Of a DNA stretch of 64,000 bases, positions 20,301 to 29,107 are shown piece after piece. This stretch comes from Chrysophaeum taylorii (Eukaryota > Sar > Pelagophyceae > Pelagomonadales > Pelagomonadaceae). The stretch is from contig JAQMWT010000317.1 in the NCBI GenBank assembly GCA_029834535.1, positions 62,001 through 126,000 on the forward strand. Direction: 5' to 3'. Under the pieces are notes generated by a model. It ran no database searches. It was not told where the DNA came from and saw only the letters and a list, made by a program, of their open reading frames with translations. Numbering within the stretch: position 1 is the first letter of the stretch; each line of letters begins with the position of its first letter. A program made the position numbers and the translations under genes.

Positions 20301-23300
20301 ACCACCAGTGTCAGCTCCAGAGTTGCGAGCAGCTCGCCCGCGACGGCTCAACGGATTCATGTTGGACCCGGGTTCCTTTGTCATCAGCGGATATTTCGTG
20401 AAGTCGTACTCGCCGGTTTCGCTGTGACCCGACTCCGGCAACTCGGCGCGAAGGCCTTCTTCGACAATTCCCTCGTCCGCGCTGCTGTATTTCACGTCGT
20501 CTCGTGGCGCTCCGCGAGACGACATCGACTGCGCGCGCCGAGTCGTCGGTCGAAATTGTTCTTTGGAAGAAAACTTCGAATACAAATCATGGTCGCCAGA
20601 TGATCCGCGTCCGGACGACACGCGCCGTCGCACGCGCGAAACGACTGTGGCGACGTAGCTGTCCCGTCGCGGCCACGCCAGGTCAGGCACGTCAACGCCG
20701 TCGTTTTCGTCACCTCGAGGCTCCTCCTCGTATACTTGGTGTTGTTGCTTCCGTGGGGGCATGTCCTCACCACCCGCACGAAATATGCTAGAAAACGAAA
20801 CCTTTGATGACCGCGGCGCCTCGTTCGCACTGCCAAGGGGCGGCGCATTCGAACACTCAACATCATCGGGTTTCGAGTTCTGCGGCTCGAGAACGCGCTT
20901 GTTATCATCATCGTCATCGTCTTGTGGCGGCGCGACGCGCTCTCGCTTCGACCACGAGAACAGACCCCGCACGCCGTTCATGGTAACACCTGGCTCTGGC
21001 TCGTCTCGCGACTTGCGGTTGGTAGATTGCCTCAACACAGATAGTGGGATTTGTGGTTCGCGGATCTTCGCCGCAGCACCTAATGTCCCATCTGACGACG
21101 ACACGGCGTCTTCGATCTGCGGCCGTCGTTCTCTTCGAAGCATGTTATTCTCGTACGACGTCTTCGTCGCTGCGCACTGCGTCGTCGGCAAGGCGTCTTC
21201 AGGTTCTCGCGGACGTTCTCTTCGAAGCAGGGTGTTCTCGCGCGCCGCAGTGCTCGCGGCAGGCTGCATCGATGATTCGGCTTGGTCGTCTGCCAAAGGT
21301 GAGTCCGTCGCAGCATCCATGGGATTGTCGTCGCTAAATTTCGACGGCGTTTGGAGAAGAACAGATCCTCCGAGCTGCGATGCGTCGTCGATCGCTCGAC
21401 GACGAGGGGCGTGCGGAAGCGGGCTGTCCGCAAACACGTTTCGCGGTTGCGCGCCAGCGGAGTGATCGAGATCGGCGGTCGCTAGGTCGCTTTGTTCTCG
21501 CTCTGGTCGCAATCGCCGAGGGATAGACGCCGCAAACTCGAGGGGAACCCTTATCAGGTCGAAGAGCGATCTCCCTTCATCAATGGGCACCTCTTCTGCT
21601 GTGGACGCGACGAGGTCCTGGTCGTCGGCTTCGTCGTGCGACCACGCGGTAACGTTGCCATCATTATCGTAGACGTTATCGAGCGAAGCGTCGTTTCGGG
21701 GTAGCACACGAAGGGTCGACTGCGGATCGTCCGTGAGATCGTCGCCAATGTCCTCATCGTTACAAAGCACTGCTTTCATTCCAGTTGGCGTCTGGTTGAA
21801 CGAAGACCCGCGACGCTCGAAACACGAAGAAAAGTCGTCTTCTCCTGAAGTATCGTTGCCCTCGACAACACCAGCAGGCGATGCTCTTGCTTTCAATCCG
21901 GTTGGCTTGGAGTTGTCGCATACCGACCCGCGACGACGCTCGTAGCACGAAGATAAGTCGTCTTCTTCTGACGTATCTTCGCTCGCGGCACCAGATGTTT
22001 TTGCTTTCAATCCGGTTGGCTTGGAGTTGTCGAATACCGACCCGCGACGACGCTCGTAGCACGAAAACTCGTCTTCTTGTGAGGTATCGTCGCCCGTAGC
22101 ACCAGGGCTTCGAAGAGGCATCGCACCCGCGAACGTCGACTGCCGGCGCTTGAACCGCGAAAAATCCAGCGTCGGCGCCTCCTCGTCGCGTTCTAATGTT
22201 GGGTTTTCGCGCACAGCGATGACGTGGCGACTCGGCGCCGGGTTGCTGGGGCCTGGGTCCTGCGGCGATTCCATCATCACTCCGGATTTATCATCCTTCG
22301 CTGCAACGGGAAGATCCGACGCGGGAGGCGCATCTCGTCGCAAGAACGAGAACAATTGCCTTACGCCACGTCGCGAAGGCGCCTCACAAGAAGCAGCCAC
22401 GCCGTCGGTAGATTCTTGAATCTCTTTGGGAGACGGCGCGTCTGTTTTCTCGTCGAAAGTAGACAAAGCCGCAGGTCCATCAAAATGGTCGTCGGGAGTG
22501 GGGCCATCGTCCACGCTCCTATCCGGCGCGTCTCGCCGCGCTAGCGCGAGCAAGCGACCCAAGCCGCGCCGCGATGGCGCCTCGTCATCAGCGGGTTTCG
22601 TGCTAATCGACGGGTCTCCGCGGGGCGAAGGTTCGAGCTGCGAGTCCGCGGGCATCATCAGAGGGGCACCCCGTCGTTGATCGCGGGGGCTTAGGAAGAA
22701 GGACAACAAGCGACCAGCCACGCGGCGAGATCCTCCTTCTTCTTCTTCTTCATCTTCGGAGTTCGGCGGCGCGAGACCTTGGTCGTCCTCGAGCATCGCC
22801 GCCGCGCCGACGGGGGCGGGCGCGTCGTCCTCGTCGAACGACGGTAAGGTCGTCACGTTTGGTTTGGGCGTCGTCTCAACGACCGAAGGCAACCGAGCCG
22901 GCGACGTGAGGATCCTGAGTTCGGCGGCGAGGTCGGTGACAGGGGAAGAATCATCATCGTCTGGCGAGGCTTTCGAATACCACAAAAATGATTGACGACC
23001 AAATTTACCGCCGCCCGACGGCCGACTCGTCTCGTGCGGAGTTTTATCGGGCGACGTCCGTCGCGCATGCCGCGTCGCCGAGTGACTGCTCGTCTTGAAG
23101 AAGTCCGAGTCGAAAGCGATGTCTAATCGCTTTGATTCCGACGGCGCGCGCGGCTCCTTCTCGTGCGTCCGTGGAGTCCCCTCGTCGCGCGCGAACGGGT
23201 TCACCCGCTCGAAGGGCTTATCCGAGTTTGTTTTGGGCTCCGAGCTTTTTTCAAACTCTTTAAGTCCCCCTCTCGTCCGTGCCCCGCGCCCCTCGAACGA

Positions 23301-23378
23301 ACTCATCCTGCCACCGCCCCAGCTCACCTCCACATCCTCCTCCTCCTCCTCCTTAAAGCCGCGAGACCGCACCTCCAT
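17325..23378 (-). CDS. 5' exon of giant disordered repeat protein
   Basis: About 2018 residues from the ATG at 23378; other in-frame candidates are 23792, 23615 and 23306, so the true start is open. Composition is Asp/Glu/Arg/Ser/Pro-rich and mostly disordered. Recurrent elements are visible. First, a 32-residue tandem repeat of about eight or nine units containing QFAGYEGEAPGS and GFENKLRR. Second, three copies of ERR(R)GS-(F/V)DNSKPTGLKA near 21770-22110. Third, several copies of a basic amphipathic motif like SRRG(L/V)GRLL-(L/F)-RRDAP. Fourth, ENKLRRPRR/ENNMLRRERR basic motifs. Towards the C-terminus, repeated RHPIPTTR and NETPP-P units occur. No enzyme domain is found. The charge pattern fits a scaffold or cytoskeleton/matrix linker; this is inference only. 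Confidence 0.65.
19390..20215 (-). repeat. 96-base tandem repeat array inside the giant gene
   Basis: About eight to nine in-frame units of ~96 bases (32 codons). The four central units are nearly identical and differ mainly at synonymous or conservative positions, while the outer ones are more diverged. The plus-strand landmark is AAGCTTATTTTC(G/A)AA, recurring at about 96-base spacing. This points to recent unequal exchange or gene conversion. Confidence 0.9.
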
Positions 23379-24021
23379 CGCCCACTGTGGCAAATAACGA
23401 CCGACCTCTTCAAAATACCGGTACGACAGTAACGTCCTTTTTTCGTTGCCGCGCTTGTGCCACCACCATACTGAGCTCCACAACGACCTTAGACGACGTG
23501 CGCGGCCTCTGCTGGTGTCCCTTCTGGGCGACCGAGACGAGCGCCTTGTGGAGAAGGTACCCGGAACAAGGAGGCCACCCAGTAGTGGGGACAGGAAAAA
23601 GTAGAAGGAGGACATCGTACCGTAGGACGAACTTGGTCTTCTGGTGTCGGACGTAGCGTTCCCGACAATCTTTTTGCCCGCCGACCGACCGACCGACCGA
23701 CCCACCTCGTATTCCCAGAGGCTTTGTCCTAAATTGTATGGTGGTGTCGGCATTGAAGTGAAAAGATCGACGCGCGCGCCACCTCGGTGCATCGCTTAGA
23801 ATTCATCTTCTCGAGCGTAGATAAAATGGTACCAAATTTTTGAACAATCGCCACGCTCGTCCAGCAGCTTGAGGTTTCGGAGCCAAGAGCACGTATCGCA
23901 CGGGGCCGGCCATAGAGGATGAAGACGACAGCACTCCCGACCGAAGACGCGATAAGCAGACACACCACCAAGAGCCAGAATCCGCTACTCAGCGAGCGAG
24001 CCGAGATCTTCTCTAGTTGGG

Positions 24022-24067
24022 GGGTCTTCTTCTTCTTCTTCTTCTTCTTCTTCTTCTTCTTCTTCTT
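24022..24067. repeat. (CTT)n microsatellite upstream of HAD gene
   Basis: About 45 bases of CTT lie 110 bases before the HAD start codon, with a (GTC)n/(GAA)n run at 24100-24140 in the presumed 5' leader. Confidence 0.9.
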
Positions 24068-24178
24068 GATCCTAAAAATGATCAACGCATTTGGTGGTGG
24101 CGTCGTCGTCGTCGTCGAAGAAGAAGAAGAAAAAAAAAGGTGTCCAGCAAGTGATGCCGTTGAACGGTCTCATCAATC

Positions 24179-25996
24179 ATGCTCGAGACGGCGCACTCGT
24201 GTCGGCTGAGCGCGGGCGCCCAGCTGCGGTCGGCCGGGCGGTTGCTGGAGAAATGCGGGGAGGGTTTGATGCAGGCCGAGACGATGGAGGCGTCTGTCGC
24301 GGCAAGGTTGGAGGAGTTGGGTGCCAAGGCGCGGGCGTTGGCGTTGGAGACGCAGGAGGTTCTTAGGAGGAAGCGGCGCGGATGCGGGCCTCTAGTGGTG
24401 ACGCCGGCGGTGGACCCCCTCGGTGCTTTGGGTGCGAGGGCGGTGCTGATCGATTTGGACGGCACGATTTACACGCCGGCTGGCCTCGTGGATGGCGCGG
24501 ACGACTTCTACGCGTCGCTGGTTCGAAGACAGATTCCGTTCTGTTTCGTGTCGAACACGGGGGCCAAGGGGGCCCTGGGGGTGCGGGCCAAGCTCGAGGG
24601 GCTCGGGGGGTTTATGTTCCGGCACCGACCCTGCCCGCTCTCGAAGATCGTGACGGCTGCCGAGACCCAAATGGATTACATGGTTAGGTCGTTGCCGGCG
24701 CGCGCGCGCGTGCTGGTCGTCGCGGGCGGGCAGGATTCGTGGTGGATGCGGGGGTTGCGGGACCGCGGGGCGCCGTCGACCTGGGATATTCGGACCTACC
24801 TGACCGAGGTGGAGTCGACGACCTGGGCGGCGGCGGCGTCGGCGTCGCGCAAGGACTCGGTTTTCGTAGCGTTGTTTTCGGACGGTCGTATCAACGAACA
24901 TCGGGACCCGAGCACGGGCGAGCGATGCTCGAGCGACTGGAACTTCGACGTGATCAAAAAGGCATCCTACGTCCTCGCGCACGGTGCGACCCTTATCGTG
25001 ACTGCCGAGGACCCCTTCAATCCGTCCCGCGACGACCGCTTCCCGGGCCACGTCTTTCCGCTCCCGGGGCCCGGCATGTTCAGCGCCATGTTCCGGACCT
25101 TGGTGTATCCTCGGAACAACAAGATCGTCGTGGTCGGCAAGGGCGGGGCCTCGAACTTGGTGATGGACGAGGCCCTCAAGCGTCTCCGCGACCAGGGGTA
25201 CGACGGCGACGAGGCGGGCGTCTTGATGGTGGGCGACCGCTTCGACACCGACTGCAAGGGCGCCAAGCTCGCGGGCATCCGGTGCTGCCTCGTGGAATCG
25301 GGGGCCCACCACCGCCGCCTCCAGCGCTTTTACGACCGCTGGCAGGCCGACGCGGTCTGCGGCTCGGTCGCGGACCTCGTGCCAAAAGTTGCTCGTACCA
25401 AGCGACGTCAAGAAGAGCCCGCCCGACCCGAGCTCGGCGATCGCGTCGCGAGCACGCCCCTCCTCGTCCGGCGGGACGACGAGGTGTGCGGCGTGCCCCA
25501 TCAAATCTCAAAGCTCCGCGCCTGGACCCTCCACAAGGGTACCACCATCGGCTACGACAAGACGCTCGAGGAACTCGCGATACTGTTGCGCGAGTTCTTC
25601 GACGAGAGGAAGGACGACGAAGGCTGGCTTCCGCGGCCCGCGCTCCTCCAGGCCCTCGAGGACCTCGGCATCTCCCCGGACGACGATCTGATGATGCCGC
25701 CGGGCGACGCGCCGGTCTACTGCGGCGGCGTTTCTCTCGCGCAGTTCGTCGGCCTCGTCCGCCGCTTGCTCGGCGACACGAGAACCTTTTCTTCGGAGTA
25801 CGCGCTCTTCTCCAAGCCAATGAAGAACTACGGCCGGAGTCTCGACGAAAACGACGTCAGAAAGCTCCCCTTTTCCCCCGAGGCCATCCTCCGCAAGCAG
25901 AAGTCTGCCAACGCGCCCGCCCTCCTCCGGGCGGCCGTCTCCCACGTCGACCTCGCGAACGCGCTTCGAGACGCCGCGGACGACGACGATTACTAA
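24179..25996 (+). CDS. HAD-IIA phosphatase (PGP/NagD-like) with extra domains
   Basis: Protein of 605 residues. The HAD core has DxDGT as DLDGT (Asp92/Asp94), motif II in CFVSNTGAKG (~122-131), the lysine region VVGKGGASN, and the acidic motif GDRFDTDCKGAKLAG. The C2-type cap lies between motifs II and III, as in phosphoglycolate phosphatase, pyridoxal phosphatase and p-nitrophenylphosphatase. That family is normally ~300 residues. Here an ~85-residue N-terminal helical/coiled segment precedes the core, and ~190 residues follow, including an EF-hand-like helical region (LREFFDERKDDEGWLPRPAL) without clear calcium ligands. No plastid peptide is evident, so photorespiratory phosphoglycolate is only one candidate substrate. 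Confidence 0.88.
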   Translation: MLETAHSCRLSAGAQLRSAGRLLEKCGEGLMQAETMEASVAARLEELGAKARALALETQEVLRRKRRGCGPLVVTPAVDPLGALGARAVLIDLDGTIYTPAGLVDGADDFYASLVRRQIPFCFVSNTGAKGALGVRAKLEGLGGFMFRHRPCPLSKIVTAAETQMDYMVRSLPARARVLVVAGGQDSWWMRGLRDRGAPSTWDIRTYLTEVESTTWAAAASASRKDSVFVALFSDGRINEHRDPSTGERCSSDWNFDVIKKASYVLAHGATLIVTAEDPFNPSRDDRFPGHVFPLPGPGMFSAMFRTLVYPRNNKIVVVGKGGASNLVMDEALKRLRDQGYDGDEAGVLMVGDRFDTDCKGAKLAGIRCCLVESGAHHRRLQRFYDRWQADAVCGSVADLVPKVARTKRRQEEPARPELGDRVASTPLLVRRDDEVCGVPHQISKLRAWTLHKGTTIGYDKTLEELAILLREFFDERKDDEGWLPRPALLQALEDLGISPDDDLMMPPGDAPVYCGGVSLAQFVGLVRRLLGDTRTFSSEYALFSKPMKNYGRSLDENDVRKLPFSPEAILRKQKSANAPALLRAAVSHVDLANALRDAADDDDY

Positions 25997-26090
25997 GACG
26001 ACGACACCGCGTCCCTTGATGACGATCCCTCCTCGTCGGTGATCCTCTAGCGTGCTATTATTTTTGCTGCCCCCCCCCTCTCTATCCTAT

Positions 26091-27110
26091 CTACCCGCGA
26101 GCAGAGGGGACGAGGAGGGTCCTTTCGAAGTACTTCCAGGCCACCGAAAAGACCGCGCCCTGAAGACAGTTGACGGACAGCCTCGTTTGGAGCCCGCGCC
26201 CAAAGAGACCGGCAGGGCCCTCGTTGGCCCAAACCGACCGCGCGTACTCGATAGGACCGTCGGCGCCGCCCGTCTGCACGCCCGTCTTAATAACCCGAAG
26301 GGAGTTGGAGCAGACGTCGCTCGCGCAGCTCGCGGCCACCCCGAGGGTCGCGCGCCGCGTCAGCTCGAGCAGCATGTCGCCCTCCGTGGGAGGAATCGCT
26401 GCGTCGAGGGCGTTGTACGTCAGAAACCACGGATAGTTCCCGACGAACGTCGCCGCCGCGGCCGTAAAAGCGCCGCGCCACAGGACGAGGGGCCCGTCCT
26501 CGGCGATCCGCTGGCCGAGGGGATCGAGGGCGCCGTCGACCTGGAGCGTCGTCTTCACCGTGTCGACTGGCGTGATCGCTACGCGCCAGCTCGCCGCCGC
26601 GACCGAAGCCGCCGCCTGCGACGCCGCGAGCGGCAACGCCGGCACGACCCCCGCCTCGGCGAGCGACGCGAGGAGCGCCGGCACGGCGGCGTTGGCGCCG
26701 GCGTCCCCGAACCGCGAGAGCGGCGACTGCACGAGCGCGAACCCGACCCCTCGGTAGAGCCGCGGTATCCCGCCTTCCTCGAAGAGCTTCCGCACCGTCG
26801 ACACCATGCCCTCGCCGCCGTACCGGTACTCGTAGTTCATCGCCGTGCGCAGCCACATGAGCGAAAGCACTTGCACCACCCCCGCCAGGGCCCCGGAACT
26901 CCCTCCTCCAACAGCACGCTTCGCGGCGGCGCTCGCGATGCTCGCGTAGTCGACGACGACGCCACCCGCGGCGACGACCATCGACGTCGCCTCCATTGTC
27001 GGCCCGACGGCACCTCTCCTCGTCAAACCACGAGACGGCCTCCTCGTCCTCGTCGTCGTCGTCGTCGTCCAGGCGACCACGGCGTGCGCGACGGCGACCA
27101 GCCTCATCAT
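26091..27110 (-). CDS. Mitochondrial-carrier-family transporter
   Basis: Membrane transporter of 339 residues with the three-fold carrier plan. Only the second repeat keeps the canonical signature, PVDTVKTTLQ (Pro181, Asp183, Lys186). The first reads SLMWLRTAMNYEYRYGG and the third SNSLRVIKTGVQTGG, both degenerate at the proline/acid positions but with the basic residue kept. Aromatic-glycine motifs LYRGVGFAL, LWRGAF and LFGRGLQTR support the assignment. Substrate cannot be assigned. The first ~40 residues (MMRLVAVAHAVVAWTTT, then Arg-rich) look like a signal plus transit sequence, so a plastid-envelope or other non-mitochondrial site is possible. The gene is tail-to-tail with the HAD gene, with 94 bases between. 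Confidence 0.85.
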   Translation of the reverse strand: MMRLVAVAHAVVAWTTTTTTRTRRPSRGLTRRGAVGPTMEATSMVVAAGGVVVDYASIASAAAKRAVGGGSSGALAGVVQVLSLMWLRTAMNYEYRYGGEGMVSTVRKLFEEGGIPRLYRGVGFALVQSPLSRFGDAGANAAVPALLASLAEAGVVPALPLAASQAAASVAAASWRVAITPVDTVKTTLQVDGALDPLGQRIAEDGPLVLWRGAFTAAAATFVGNYPWFLTYNALDAAIPPTEGDMLLELTRRATLGVAASCASDVCSNSLRVIKTGVQTGGADGPIEYARSVWANEGPAGLFGRGLQTRLSVNCLQGAVFSVAWKYFERTLLVPSARG

Positions 27111-27159
27111 CGGACACGGGTTTTAAAAGTTTACGTTTTGTTGTTGTGAAGGTCGACTA

Positions 27160-28850
27160 CCGCCTCGCAGGGGTAGGGGGGTTGTTGTCTGTGATGCCCC
27201 CCCAGAAGGCGAAGATATTCCGAGGCCTAGTCGTCGGGGTCATCGCCGGGGAAGCGAAGAGAGGAGGGGCTTGTTCGCGGGCCGTACGCATGCTGCCGTC
27301 GGACGTATGTGCGACGACGAAGTGCGACGTATGTCCTGCGGGCAGCTTGGGTTGCCCGAAGCGGCGGCATATGGCTGAGGGCGGTGGCGACTCAGCACAA
27401 CCGCCCCAGGGCGCTGGCAATCCCCCCACTCGCGGTAGATGCGGCGGCGGCGAAAATTGAAGGGCTGCCTTGGCCTCGGAGTTTTTTTTAAAGTTGGCAC
27501 AGCCACTTCCCACCCACGCCCTGTTTTGCGATTCGCGCGGCGCCGGTTTTGGCGCGTTCGCGGTATGCCGCACGCACTGGCCCCACCGAAAGCACCAAAG
27601 CCGAGGTAAGCGACGGTGCCATAGCTGCGTAGCCGATGTTCGACAGGGTCCGGGAGACCGGGTAAGGGCGCGGCGCCGAGCGGGGAGATGGTGGCGTCGA
27701 TGTCGCCAGCGTCGTCGTTGAGGTAATTGGCGTGGACTTGCGCTGCGCGCCGATCGACAGGCGACGGGTGGGGAGGGTGAAGGGCACTGGTGGTATAGAA
27801 CAACGAGCCCCATGCGAGCGTCTTGACGTCGTAGAGTCGCTCGCTGTTGCGCGCGGCGAGGATGCCACACACGACGTGACGTTGGACGAGGCTGCCCGGC
27901 GCGAGCGGGCAGCAGGTGCGACGACGTCAGCAAAGATAGATGCCGACGACCTCGGACGGGGCTTGATGCCAACGACTTCGCGGAGGGAGGCGAGGAGGCG
28001 GCATGCCATGTGGTTGAGGAGGCGGGGGTGCGCGAGGAGGATGGGAGTCAAGGACGGCGTCAGCGCCACGAATTCGGGTACCCGCGAGCAAGCCGGAGAA
28101 GGATAACCAAAATTTTTTTGGGCGCATATCTCGGGCCAGCAGCGGTTTGGTGTTTGAAGTGGGGAGCCATGCGCTGACAAAGGTGGTTTTAAAGCAATCC
28201 AATAATTAGTCAGTTAAGTTAGTTAGATGCAGTCGAATGAAGACGCCGCGACCCGACAAGCATCGGTGATCGGAAAGGTGGCCACCAGTCAGTCGCCGGA
28301 GGTGAAGTGGCCCGAGATCTTCTTCTTCGCGCTGAGAGATAAGAGCGTTGAGAACGGCATCGTCGAAGCGGCGGTGCGCGCTCGAGGTATGGGCGGGGTA
28401 GCAATGCTGCGCGATGTAGTCCGCTCGCCGAGCAACGGAGACGTTCGGGAGCTTGGCGCGAATAGTGTTTGCGTAGCTCACTTGATGGTCAACCTCGCAG
28501 AGTTGCAGAGTCGACATAGGCATCTCCGACGTGTCCGGGGGACCCGATGGGCACACCTTCGATGACGAGGCCGTCGGCGACAACAACGGGGATCTTGGTG
28601 AGGGTGCGGGTCCCGGCCGGCGCAGCTTGGACGTGGTAGGTGTTGGTGGAGTCCGGGGTGATCGAGGAGACCCATGCGCCGGACAGAGCGCCACGCGCTC
28701 GTCGAGGCGGATCTCCTCGCCGCTACGTTGGATATCGCGGGCGTACTGCAGTCGAGCGTCGATATAACCTCACGACAGAACAACAAGCTGAGATGACGGC
28801 ATCGTCCATGCCGAATCGTGCGCAGCCACCGCACGTGCGTAAGCAGCAGA
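27160..28850 (-). pseudogene. Decayed gene of unknown family (locus 1)
   Basis: Protein-like stretches on the minus strand jump between frames. In order: RDIQRSGEEIRLDERVAL; then YHVQAAPAGTRTLTKIPVVV and ADGLVIEGVPIGSPGHVGDA; then VSYANTIRAKLPNVSVARRA through RRFDDAVLN; then LLAHPRLLNHMACRLLASLR; then CGILAARNSERLYDVKTLAW; and finally the block around YREWG at ~27450. Frame changes in every block, with no clean GT-AG rescue, indicate decay. A second locus at 43272-44100 shares VADG(L/I)V, RRFDDAVLN and R-(S/R)E-LYD. The final ~280 bases match 53950-54228 within the Copia element. I cannot name the family. Confidence 0.5.
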
Positions 28851-29107
28851 CATCAAAAGGGCCTGTGTGGGTGGCGTCATGCGTCGTCAAGCAATAGGCA
28901 GGCGGGTAGAGGTGGGATCAGCAAGCGCCTTCGGGTCGGCCATGAGGGCTTGGATATGCGGCGGATATAAGCCCGGATATATGCTGTGTATTCTCCTTCC
29001 TTCCTTCCCGAGGCTTCCTTCCTTCCGTGCATCTTCGCCAAAGAAGATAGATAAATCTAGGAGAAGAGTATCATCATCTCGGAGGCAATAACGAAAGGCA
29101 AGAAACA

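Noticed and set aside
20761-21465. Plus-strand 234-codon frame inside the giant gene
   Set aside because: Opposite strand of a tandem/low-complexity coding region; its pattern mirrors the minus-strand repeats.
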